5,852 nt of DNA from DATKCJ01 sp035513275. GTDB lineage: Bacteria > Verrucomicrobiota > Verrucomicrobiia > Opitutales > Opitutaceae. A program made the position numbers and the translations under genes. Under the pieces are notes generated by a model, which saw nothing but the letters and a program-made list of their open reading frames with translations, ran no database searches and was not told the origin of the DNA. Shown here piece after piece: positions 1 to 4,810 of the stretch (position 1 is the first letter of the stretch; the number at the start of each line of letters is the position of its first letter). The DNA is taken from NCBI GenBank assembly GCA_035513275.1, contig DATKCJ010000245.1:1-5852 (forward strand), in the 5' to 3' direction.

Positions 1-1226
1 GCGCCGAACTTTACCGGACGATGAAGAAGGCCGCGGACTACGGCCTCACCGTGGGCGAGGTGGGCTTCGATTTCGCGAAGATCATGGGTCGCTCGCGCAA
101 GGTTTCAGACCAGATGGCCAAGGGCGTCGAATTCCTCTTCAAGAAGAACAAGGTCGACTACTTCGTCGGCCGCGGCCGCGTCGCTGCGCCTGGAGTCGTC
201 GAGATCACGGACGGGCCAGCGAAGGGCAAGCTGCTCCAGACGTCGAACATCCTTCTCGCGACCGGCTGCCGCGCAAAGCGGTTGCCCGGGCTCGAGGTCG
301 ACGGCAAGCGCGTGCTCACCTCGCGGGAGGCGCTCGCGATTGAGAAAGCGCCCGAGTCGATCGTGATCGTCGGCGCCGGCGCGATCGGCGTCGAGTTCGC
401 CTATTTCTTCAACGCGTTCGGCACGAAGGTCACGCTCGTCGAGATGCTGCCGCAGATCCTCCCGGTCGAGGACGAGGAGGTCGCGAAAGTCGTGCACCGC
501 AGCTTCGAGAAACAGGGCATAGCGATCCACACCGGCACGAAGAGCGAGGACATCCGCGTCGGCGAGAGTTCCGTGAAGCTGAAGCTCGTGTCCGCCGAGG
601 GCACGAAGGAAATCGAGGCCGAGTCGCTCCTGCTCGCGGTCGGCGTGGCCGCCTACACCGAGGGCATGCTCGCCGCGACCGTGAAGGTCGAGATGGACCG
701 CGGGTTCGTGAAAGTGGGCGATGACTACCAGACGAACGTGAAGGGCATCTACGCCGCGGGCGACCTCATCGGGCCGCCGTGGCTCGCGCACGTGGCGACC
801 TACGAGGCGGTCAATGCAGTCAACGGAATCTTCGGCGCTGCAAAGCCGCACCGCGTGAAGAGTTTTCCGGGATGCACTTATTGCCAGCCGCAGGTTGCGA
901 GCATCGGGCTCACAGAGAAGGCCGCACGCGAAAAGAAGCTCGAAATCAAGATCGGCAAGTTTCCGTTCGCCGCGTCGGGAAAGGCCGTCGCGTCAAACGA
1001 CTCCGAAGGCTTCGTGAAGATGATCACCGACGCGAAGACCGGTGAAATTCTCGGGGCGCACATCGTCGGCGCCGAAGCGACCGAGCTCATCGCGGAATAC
1101 GGACTCGCGATCACGCTCGAGGCGACCGCCGAGGAGATCCATCAAACGATCCACGCGCACCCGACGCTCAGCGAAGCCGTCGGCGAAGCGAGCGCCGCGG
1201 TGCACGGGCAGGCGATACACATCTGA
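1..1226 (+). CDS. lpdA: Dihydrolipoyl dehydrogenase (E3), C-terminal part; 5' end outside window
   Basis: This flavoprotein reoxidises the dihydrolipoyl groups of 2-oxoacid dehydrogenase or glycine cleavage complexes in the cytoplasm, passing electrons through FAD to NAD+. The frame is open from base 3 and reads AELYRTMKKAADYGL, the stretch that follows the redox-disulfide helix in this family, so the FAD glycine motif and CxxxxC disulfide lie upstream. The ATG at 21 is internal and not the start. Counting from that Met, the NAD-binding motif IVGAGAIGVEFAYFF is near residues 116-130, the second FAD motif YAAGDLIG is near 244-251, and the C-terminal dimerisation domain ends the protein. The motif HAHPTLSE (378-385) supplies the catalytic His/Glu pair (His at 1158-1160). 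The end is short after GQAIHI. The frame is intact with no sign of decay. The gene converges on add, with paired hairpins in between. Mercuric or glutathione reductase is less likely because of the HAHPTLSE ending and the overall LPD-like sequence. Confidence 0.95.
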   Translation, partial: AELYRTMKKAADYGLTVGEVGFDFAKIMGRSRKVSDQMAKGVEFLFKKNKVDYFVGRGRVAAPGVVEITDGPAKGKLLQTSNILLATGCRAKRLPGLEVDGKRVLTSREALAIEKAPESIVIVGAGAIGVEFAYFFNAFGTKVTLVEMLPQILPVEDEEVAKVVHRSFEKQGIAIHTGTKSEDIRVGESSVKLKLVSAEGTKEIEAESLLLAVGVAAYTEGMLAATVKVEMDRGFVKVGDDYQTNVKGIYAAGDLIGPPWLAHVATYEAVNAVNGIFGAAKPHRVKSFPGCTYCQPQVASIGLTEKAAREKKLEIKIGKFPFAASGKAVASNDSEGFVKMITDAKTGEILGAHIVGAEATELIAEYGLAITLEATAEEIHQTIHAHPTLSEAVGEASAAVHGQAIHI

Positions 1227-1246
1227 GTTACGTACTCGGATTTGAG

Positions 1247-1285
1247 TCACAAAGATCACAGAGGACCAAACCGAGGTCACGGAGG
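1247..1285. repeat. Degenerate TCACnnAGr short repeats
   Basis: Three related 9-mers follow the lpdA stop: TCACAAAGA (1247-1255), TCACAGAGG (1256-1264) and TCACGGAGG (1277-1285), with a diverged unit between the last two. Similar CACAGAG-type low-complexity tracts are scattered in many environmental bacterial genomes, and no function is known to me. They may only be sequence drift. The rest of 1227-1329 shows nothing recognisable. Confidence 0.4.
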
Positions 1286-1329
1286 CGGATTGGAGCTTGA
1301 GTAAGGATGTGCGGGCGTGCCTCGTTTAT

Positions 1330-1418
1330 TTAGCCCTGCGCGGAAGCGTAGGGAAGTTGAGGCACGATGGATACGCTCTCGCTCGATGGAGAGTCCCGCT
1401 CCTTCCGGAGCGGGCTAC
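1330..1418. repeat. REP-like inverted hairpin pair 1 (A1/B1)
   Basis: There are two hairpins in opposite orientation. A1 has stem CCCTGCGC (1334-1341), loop GGAA (1342-1345) and GCGTAGGG (1346-1353), with one G-T pair, and is headed by TTAG. B1 has stem CCCGCTCC (1395-1402), loop TTCC (1403-1406) and GGAGCGGG (1407-1414), followed by CTAC (1415-1418). On the minus strand B1 therefore reads GTAG, then a stem, then a GGAA loop. GTAG plus hairpin is the signature of REP elements, and an inverted pair is a BIME-like unit. It lies in the 3' flank of lpdA. No T-run follows, so it is not a standard intrinsic terminator, although it could stabilise or insulate the convergent transcripts. Confidence 0.8.
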
Positions 1419-1427
1419 ATTGTTTGC

Positions 1428-1501
1428 GTGGCCCTGCGCGTGAGCGCAGGGAAGAACAGCGTGGGTGCGGTCGAAGTCCCGCTGCTCACGCAGCGGGCTA
1501 C
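1428..1501. repeat. REP-like inverted hairpin pair 2 (A2/B2)
   Basis: This is a second copy of the A/B arrangement. A2 has stem CCCTGCGC (1432-1439), loop GTGA (1440-1443) and GCGCAGGG (1444-1451), headed by GTGG at 1428-1431. B2 has stem CCCGCTGC (1478-1485), loop TCAC (1486-1489) and GCAGCGGG (1490-1497), then CTAC (1498-1501). B2 differs from B1 by a compensatory C-G to G-C swap in the stem. A2 differs from A1 by G-T to G-C. B2 ends 7 bp from the add stop codon, so it would lie in the add 3' untranslated RNA. Confidence 0.82.
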
Positions 1502-1508
1502 AACAGAT

Positions 1509-2504
1509 TCACTTCCGCCTCTTCGCAATCGCCGCGCGCTCCGTTGGTGTGACGAACGCGATCTCCAGCGCATTGCGCTGCGCCTGCCGCGCCATCTCAG
1601 GCGTGATTCCCGCGGCGGGCGCCGCGACCTCAAACTCATGGCGCAGGTCGATGCCGCTCACGCACGGGTCGTCGGTGTTGATCGTCGCAAGCAGTCCCTC
1701 GTTGAGGAACAGCGCGAGCGGATGCGTTGCGAGACTCGGCACTGTCCGTGTCTGCACGTTGCTCGTGAGGTTCACTTCGAGCCCGATGCCGCGGTCGCGC
1801 ATGAGAGCGAGCAGGGTGGGGTCCTCCGCGGCGCGAATGCCGTGGCCTATGCGCGTCGCGCCGAGTTCCTCGATGGCATAGCGGACGCCGTCCTGGCCCG
1901 CGGCTTCGCCAGCGTGGACTGTCACATGCCAGCCCGCGTCGCGACCTAGCCGGAAATGTTCGTGGAAAAGATGGCCCGGCCAGTTGGCCTCGTCGCCGGC
2001 GAGATCGAGCGCGGTGATGTGTTCGCGGTGAGTGAGGAGTCCCTCGAGCTCAAGACGGCATTCGTCGACGCCGTAGGTGCGGCTCATGATTCCGATGAGA
2101 TTCGTCTTCACTCCGGTGTCACGCTCGCCGGCGCGTGAGCCGTCGATCACGGCAGCGACGACTTCCGGAATGCGGAGCCTGTGAGGCCGGGCCATGAAAC
2201 CCGGACTAAAACGAAGTTCGAGGTAATCGATGCCTTCAGCGGCTGCATCCTCAACTGCCTCGCGCGCGACTCGGCGACAGGCATCTGTGTCGGCGAGCAC
2301 GTGGATCATCCAGTCCATCTTCCGGATGAACTCCATCAGGTTGCCGGTGAGTCCTCGCATCTCAACGTGAGGCCGGAGTGCCTCGACTGTGTTTGCCGGT
2401 AGCTTGAGCCCGTGGGTGTCGGCAAGTTCAAGCATCGTCTCCAGCCGCACCGATCCCTCGAGGTGCCGGTGCAGGTCGATGAACGGGAGCGTCGGGTCGA
2501 TCAT
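1509..2504 (-). CDS. add: Adenosine deaminase
   Basis: This cytoplasmic zinc enzyme of the amidohydrolase superfamily deaminates adenosine and 2'-deoxyadenosine to inosine and deoxyinosine in purine salvage. The frame extends to a TTG at 2546, but the ATG at 2504 is preferred because MIDPTLPFIDLHRHLEGS closely matches the start of E. coli Add as I remember it. This gives 331 aa, close to the roughly 333 of that enzyme. In 331-aa numbering the metal-site HxH is His12/His14, TVHAGE gives His197 and catalytic Glu200, IGHG gives His221, and NTDDP gives Asp278/Asp279. ALDLAGDE and LEVNLTSNVQT are further family blocks, with NL where many members have CP. All catalytic residues are present. No Shine-Dalgarno sequence precedes the start. 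The gene is convergent with lpdA and has a REP pair upstream. A related deaminase such as aminofutalosine deaminase cannot be fully excluded. Confidence 0.93.
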   Translation of the reverse strand: MIDPTLPFIDLHRHLEGSVRLETMLELADTHGLKLPANTVEALRPHVEMRGLTGNLMEFIRKMDWMIHVLADTDACRRVAREAVEDAAAEGIDYLELRFSPGFMARPHRLRIPEVVAAVIDGSRAGERDTGVKTNLIGIMSRTYGVDECRLELEGLLTHREHITALDLAGDEANWPGHLFHEHFRLGRDAGWHVTVHAGEAAGQDGVRYAIEELGATRIGHGIRAAEDPTLLALMRDRGIGLEVNLTSNVQTRTVPSLATHPLALFLNEGLLATINTDDPCVSGIDLRHEFEVAAPAAGITPEMARQAQRNALEIAFVTPTERAAIAKRRK

Positions 2505-2573
2505 GGAAGCGGTCGACACGTTGCCGGACGGCGAATGTGCTGCCAAGCCTCGCCTCAGAGAGGGCCATCCGAG

Positions 2574-2621
2574 GTAGCGCGGGTCTTTGACCCGCGTCGG
2601 CAGGTCAGAGACCTGCCCTAC
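2574..2621. repeat. Back-to-back REP pair (GTAG...CTAC), BIME-like
   Basis: Two perfect 8-bp hairpins are separated by only 2 nt. The first is GTAG (2574-2577), CGCGGGTC, loop TTT, GACCCGCG (ending 2596). The second is GGCAGGTC (2599-2606), loop AGA, GACCTGCC (ending 2617), then CTAC (2618-2621). Read on the minus strand, the second also starts with GTAG and matches the first at 18 of 23 positions. Four of the five differences form two compensatory base pairs, and the fifth is in the loop. It lies between the add start and tRNA-Arg. The flanking 2622-2678 shows no clear signal. Confidence 0.88.
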
Positions 2622-2678
2622 GTTGGAAATTCACTCGACACCCTCGGCGGGCCTTTTGACACTCCGCCTCTCGTTCTA

Positions 2679-2753
2679 GGGACCGTATTTCAACGGATAG
2701 AATGGTGGCCTCCGAAGCCGCAGATGTGGGTTCGATTCCCGCCGGTCCCACCA
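2679..2753 (+). tRNA. tRNA-Arg (anticodon CCG), CCA encoded
   Basis: A complete cloverleaf can be drawn. The acceptor GGGACCG (2679-2685) pairs fully with CGGTCCC (2743-2749), followed by A73 and an encoded CCA (2751-2753). The D-arm is 2688-2703 with GG at 2695-2696 followed by A, the arginine identity base A20. The anticodon stem is 2705-2709/2717-2721 and the loop CTCCGAA holds CCG at 2712-2714, reading codon CGG. The variable loop is 4 nt. The T-arm is GTGGG/CCCGC with loop TTCGATT (2731-2737). The D-stem has a T-T mismatch at 10-25 instead of the usual G-C. A consensus -35 TTGACA sits at 2656-2661 but has no -10 at a proper distance. Confidence 0.97.
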
Positions 2754-2756
2754 GCC

Positions 2757-2785
2757 TTCGCACGAACGAAGTGAGTGGCGAAGGA
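2757..2785 (+). repeat. 29-nt direct repeat, copy 1
   Basis: The repeat begins TTCGCACGAA and ends GGCGAAGGA. It matches 2980-3008 at 27 of 29 positions, the differences being 2767 C versus G and 2776 T versus C. This copy starts 3 nt after the tRNA CCA. The flanking CCTTCGC (2755-2761) and GCGAAGG (2778-2784) form a 7-bp stem directly behind the tRNA, which might help 3' processing or termination. Confidence 0.8.
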
Positions 2786-2786
2786 T

Positions 2787-2814
2787 GCCCTCCGAAGCCT
2801 TGGCGAAGGAGGGC
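2787..2814. repeat. Symmetric REP-like palindrome
   Basis: GCCCTCC (2787-2793) pairs with GGAGGGC (2808-2814), and GCC (2797-2799) pairs with GGC (2802-2804) around TT. Symmetric GAA/GAA internal loops (2794-2796 and 2805-2807) separate the two stems. Its left arm shares the 11-mer CCTCCGAAGCC with the tRNA anticodon arm (2789-2799 versus 2709-2719). It is probably a dispersed palindromic element. Confidence 0.7.
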
Positions 2815-2979
2815 TCGCGCGCCTAAGTGGAAGCTTCGGATGGCGCGCCAGCCTTCACTCCCATGGAGCTACGGCTCGGCGAGCCAGCAAGATATCTGCA
2901 GCTGAATCTGGAACGCGAGATGGTCGGAGCGCGAAGGCTGCCGCGTCGAAGCACAACGTGCGAAGACGGGCTAACCACG

Positions 2980-3008
2980 TTCGCACGAAGGAAGTGAGCG
3001 GCGAAGGA
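2980..3008 (+). repeat. 29-nt direct repeat, copy 2
   Basis: This is the second copy of the repeat at 2757-2785, with 27 of 29 identical positions and same-direction orientation 223 bp further on. Its first 8 bases also form an inverted repeat with 2957-2964. No tRNA fragment accompanies it. Confidence 0.8.
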
Positions 3009-3063
3009 GGGCTCGGTGTCTGCGAGCTGAGCCTACGATTGGCGCAGACAGCCGCGACTGGGT

Positions 3064-3489
3064 TCAGATTCCACTCGCGGCGTCCCGCTCTGCGGCGTCC
3101 GGCTCCGAGATCACAGCGTCGGCCTCGAGTTCGACAAGCCAGTCGGGGTTGATGAAGCGAGAGACCTGCACGACCGTGCTTGCGGGCCGGATGTCGCGAA
3201 AGAACTCGCCGTGGACCATGCCGACCGCCTCCCAGTCCTCGATCCGGGTGAGGAATGTGCGGGTTCGGACGACATCGCTCATCGATGCGCCCGCCTTTTC
3301 GAGTGCCGCTGCGATCACCTCGAGGCAGCGTCGGGTCTGGCCTGCTGCATCGCCGACGCACACGGTCTTGCCGTCCGGGCCGATGGGCGCGGTGCCGGAG
3401 ACTGCGACAATCGCTCCGACGCGCACAGCGCGGGAGAATCCGATCTTCGGTTCGAAGGGGCTGCCCGAGGAGATGTTGAGACGTTTCAT
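3064..3489 (-). CDS. Rid family (YjgF/YER057c/UK114) protein lacking the catalytic Arg
   Basis: This 141-aa protein spans the whole YjgF/Rid fold, in which trimers bind small molecules at subunit interfaces. RidA itself hydrolyses reactive enamines and imines formed by PLP enzymes. Visible family features are VAVSGTAPIGPDG (28-40), the QTRRCLEVIAAALEKAGASM helix (51-70), DVVRTRTFLTRIEDW (72-86) and the C-terminal strand WLVELEADAVI (117-127). At the RidA catalytic position, where E. coli has PARS with Arg105, this protein has PAST (102-105), so Ser104 replaces the arginine. Glu120 is kept. Imine deaminase activity is therefore doubtful, and it probably belongs to one of the Rid subgroups without that arginine. 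A tail of about 14 residues follows the usual end. The start is the only well-placed ATG, with no Shine-Dalgarno sequence. It is co-directional with the 139-aa gene upstream, with a 159-bp gap holding an inverted-repeat element. Confidence 0.9.
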   Translation of the reverse strand: MKRLNISSGSPFEPKIGFSRAVRVGAIVAVSGTAPIGPDGKTVCVGDAAGQTRRCLEVIAAALEKAGASMSDVVRTRTFLTRIEDWEAVGMVHGEFFRDIRPASTVVQVSRFINPDWLVELEADAVISEPDAAERDAASGI

Positions 3490-3513
3490 CGTGGAAGGCG
3501 CAGAGGAGTGGAA

Positions 3514-3629
3514 CGCTAATCTGCGCTGATCAAAAGCCTGATGTGGTAGGTCGGCAACGCTTCAGCTAATCGCTGAAGCGCAAACCCGGACGCACCTTCG
3601 TGTTTCGGGATTATCAGCGCCCATTAGCG
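3514..3629. repeat. Nested inverted-repeat element (foldback/MITE-like)
   Basis: The outer arms are CGCTAATCTGCGCTGAT (3514-3530) and ATCAGCGCCCATTAGCG (3613-3629), inverted with 15 of 17 positions matching. Almost centred between them is a perfect 9-bp hairpin, CGCTTCAGC (3558-3566) and GCTGAAGCG (3572-3580), with loop TAATC. The whole 116-bp unit fits between the Rid start (3489) and the stop of the 139-aa gene (3649), leaving about 20 bp on each side. No coding frame or T-run is associated with it. It may be a small non-autonomous element or a processing structure in a shared transcript. Confidence 0.7.
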
Positions 3630-3648
3630 AAGATGAGCGGTTTACCAA

Positions 3649-4068
3649 TCAGGTCCGTCGCTCATCGCGACTCGCTCGCGCGGCCGCATACGCTTTCCGC
3701 GCCCAGAATGTCGCGTCGACGGCCGGCCAGTCGCTGTCGTGGAGCCGGTGCACGACGGCGACCCACTCGTCGCCGCATTCCGGGATTGCCACGCCTCCGG
3801 TCGCGAGCGCGCGCTGCTTCATCCGCGGATCGAGTCGGAATGCGACGGTGTCCATTCCGAGTGCGACGCCGAAGATGATGCTGTCGGTGTAGGCGACGAC
3901 ATAGCGGTAGGAGTTCCAATCAGGGCAGAACAACTTCACGTCGCCGAGGGCACTCACGGCGAGCCGCAGGATGCCGGCGATGTCGGAGTGCGCCGAGAGC
4001 ATGGCGATGTGGGCAAGAACCTTGCGATTCGCGTCGATCAGCAGGGAGTGAGGAACGCTTTCGGCCAT
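3649..4068 (-). CDS. Unrecognised 139-aa protein
   Basis: I do not recognise a family. The frame runs from ATG at 4068 to TGA and looks coding, because the protein has a balanced soluble composition whereas overlapping frames are Arg-rich. There is no signal peptide or membrane segment. The N-terminal third (about 10-45) looks helical. A central segment, FCPDWNSYRYVVAYTDSI (47-64), is rich in aromatics. The C-terminal part has ECGDEWVAVVHRLHDSDW (97-114), then DATFWARKAYAAAR, with several Trp and paired acidic residues. Cys48 and Cys98 are the only cysteines. The tail is charged and probably disordered. No Shine-Dalgarno sequence precedes the start. It lies between a Rid gene and a DUF2721 gene on the same strand but is separated from both by more than 150 bp, so an operon is not obvious. 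Confidence 0.75.
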   Translation of the reverse strand: MAESVPHSLLIDANRKVLAHIAMLSAHSDIAGILRLAVSALGDVKLFCPDWNSYRYVVAYTDSIIFGVALGMDTVAFRLDPRMKQRALATGGVAIPECGDEWVAVVHRLHDSDWPAVDATFWARKAYAAARASRDERRT

Positions 4069-4140
4069 TGACGGGGCGAGAAGTCGGAAGAATCAAAACA
4101 GAGTCCAGCCTGCGGGCGCAACGACGTCTTCATTTGTGCA

Positions 4141-4152
4141 ACGAGCGCTCGT
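4141..4152. promoter_or_regulatory. 12-bp perfect palindrome, possible operator
   Basis: ACGAGCGCTCGT is a perfect dyad 72 bp upstream of the start of the 139-aa gene. Just beyond it is a 6-bp hairpin, CAGTTT (4156-4161) with AAACTG (4166-4171). The position suits a regulator site or the end of the DUF2721 transcript. No -35/-10 pair is convincing in 4069-4222, and a dyad this short could be chance. Confidence 0.3.
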
Positions 4153-4197
4153 AGCCAGTTTTCTGAAACTGTCAGATGTGGTCATCCGGTCTTGGCA

Positions 4198-4214
4198 GGT
4201 TCGCTCCACGAACC
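4198..4214 (-). other. Hairpin just past the DUF2721 stop
   Basis: GGTTCG (4198-4203) pairs with CGAACC (4209-4214) around a 5-nt loop, 8 nt beyond the stop codon of the DUF2721 gene. No T-run follows on the minus strand, so it is a weak candidate for a 3'-end structure rather than an intrinsic terminator. Confidence 0.35.
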
Positions 4215-4222
4215 CGTTGGAA

Positions 4223-4648
4223 TCACCGCGCCTTCCGCGCTGAATCCACCTCGGCGTCGAGGGCGCTGAGGGAGCGGAAGAGTTCGACGATGAAGTAGCA
4301 GAGTGAGACCACGAGCGACACGAGGCTTGCGACGAAGAGCACCGGGACGATCACCCAAACGTTGAGCGAAAGAAACGCGGCAAGGAACAACACGAGCACG
4401 AGAAGCGCGGCTGCCGTGATTGCGATCGCGGTGAACAGGATCGACGACCGGATCCACCGCGCACGCTGCATGATGATCTCGATTTGCAGGAGGGACGTGG
4501 AGGTCGGCTCGCGAACGAGCTTGCGCGCGCGGTCGATCGCGCGACCGAGCCTATTTGTCATGCTCAGGAGAAGGAGTCCGTAGGCGGAGATCAGGATCAC
4601 CGGACTGACGGCGGCTTGTAGAGCGTGGGCAATGGAATCGGGCTGCAT
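4223..4648 (-). CDS. DUF2721 family inner-membrane protein
   Basis: This 141-aa integral membrane protein has unknown function. The N-terminal motif AVSPVILISAYGLLLLSMTN (13-32), followed at once by RLGRAIDRARKL (33-44), is the hallmark of DUF2721 proteins: a first membrane segment ending at a conserved NRxxRxxDR-type basic loop. Two more segments follow at about 69-91 and 97-120, giving three in all. Between them, residues 45-68 form a cytoplasmic amphipathic stretch, QIEIIMQRARWIR. The charged C-terminus, LSALDAEVDSARKAR, is probably a short helix. Length is typical for the family. The start at 4648 is the first ATG before the membrane segment, with a C-rich leader and no Shine-Dalgarno sequence. 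The neighbours give no functional clue. Confidence 0.85.
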   Translation of the reverse strand: MQPDSIAHALQAAVSPVILISAYGLLLLSMTNRLGRAIDRARKLVREPTSTSLLQIEIIMQRARWIRSSILFTAIAITAAALLVLVLFLAAFLSLNVWVIVPVLFVASLVSLVVSLCYFIVELFRSLSALDAEVDSARKAR

Positions 4649-4708
4649 GGGTGGTGTGGCTTGATGGAGCGAGTGAATTCAACCGCGAATGGACGCGAAG
4701 TCACGTGA

Positions 4709-4731
4709 AAGGATTTGGCGGCAAAATCCTT
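4709..4731. other. 8-bp A/T-rich hairpin with adjacent TCACGTGA palindrome
   Basis: AAGGATTT (4709-4716) pairs perfectly with AAATCCTT (4724-4731) around a 7-nt loop, and TCACGTGA (4701-4708) is an abutting 8-bp palindrome. It lies between the VOC gene stop and the DUF2721 start, touching the first REP of the next pair. It could end VOC transcription on the minus strand, though only TTT follows there. It could also be a regulatory site for the DUF2721 gene. Confidence 0.4.
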
Positions 4732-4803
4732 ACCCGCGCTCGGAGATCGCGGGCTACCTTTCGGATTGCGCTTGCTGGTAGCCCGGCCTCTCCGAGGACG
4801 GGT
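4732..4803. repeat. Inverted REP pair sharing a TCTCCGA core
   Basis: Unit 1 (4732-4757, minus strand) and unit 2 (4778-4803, plus strand) are both 26 nt. Both start GTAGCCCG, hold TCTCCGA in the middle and end CGGGT, with 21 of 26 positions identical. Each folds into a stem with a TCC loop. Position 10/20 changes from G-C to C-G between units, a compensatory swap. The units are separated by 20 bp, and the pair lies 7 bp past the VOC stop codon. Confidence 0.85.
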
Positions 4804-4810
4804 CGCAGCC

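Larger units (their letters stand above)
2754..3063. other. Repeat-rich intergenic stretch after tRNA-Arg, no gene
   Basis: This stretch of about 310 bp separates the tRNA from the Rid-family stop codon. I find no convincing gene in it. The forward frame that is open here continues antisense through the Rid gene and shows no family resemblance. It holds two copies of a 29-nt repeat, a symmetric palindrome, a GC-rich hairpin (GCGCGCC 2817-2823 with GGCGCGC 2842-2848), a small hairpin (GGCTC 2873-2877 with GAGCC 2881-2885) and an 8-bp inverted repeat (CGTGCGAA 2957-2964 with TTCGCACG 2980-2987). The region looks like a mosaic of dispersed repeats. Confidence 0.65.

Noticed and set aside
105..851. 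Long minus-strand open frame (248 codons) opposite lpdA
   Set aside because: It is antisense to a clear dihydrolipoyl dehydrogenase, its product is Arg/Asp/Leu-rich with no family resemblance, and such frames are common opposite GC-rich genes.
1334..1497. Intrinsic terminators for lpdA and add
   Set aside because: The stems are strong, but no T-run follows on either strand. They are better described as REP-type hairpins.
1330..1501. Regularly alternating hairpins resembling a CRISPR array
   Set aside because: The spacing is irregular, the units alternate in orientation and belong to two stem types, and no cas gene is present.
1317..1949. Plus-strand open frame of 210 codons over the REP pairs and the add 3' end
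   Set aside because: It runs through the hairpin repeats and antisense to add, and its composition is Arg-rich and shadow-like.
2505..2546. TTG start giving adenosine deaminase 14 extra residues
   Set aside because: The extra residues do not resemble the family, and the ATG at 2504 gives an N-terminus that matches E. coli Add as I remember it.
2656..2661. Consensus -35 TTGACA ahead of tRNA-Arg
   Set aside because: A 17-bp spacer would put the -10 on the first tRNA bases (GGGACC), and there is no -10-like sequence at a usable distance.
2679..3063. Integrated genetic element using tRNA-Arg as its att site
   Set aside because: No integrase or excisionase gene is present, and there is no second copy of the tRNA 3' end (CGGTCCCACCA) within the window. 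The interval is too short and lacks cargo.
2412..3152. Two plus-strand frames (2412-2774 and 2775-3152) spanning the tRNA and the repeat mosaic
   Set aside because: They cross the tRNA-Arg gene and the repeats and run antisense into the Rid gene, so they are repeat-derived and not credible proteins.
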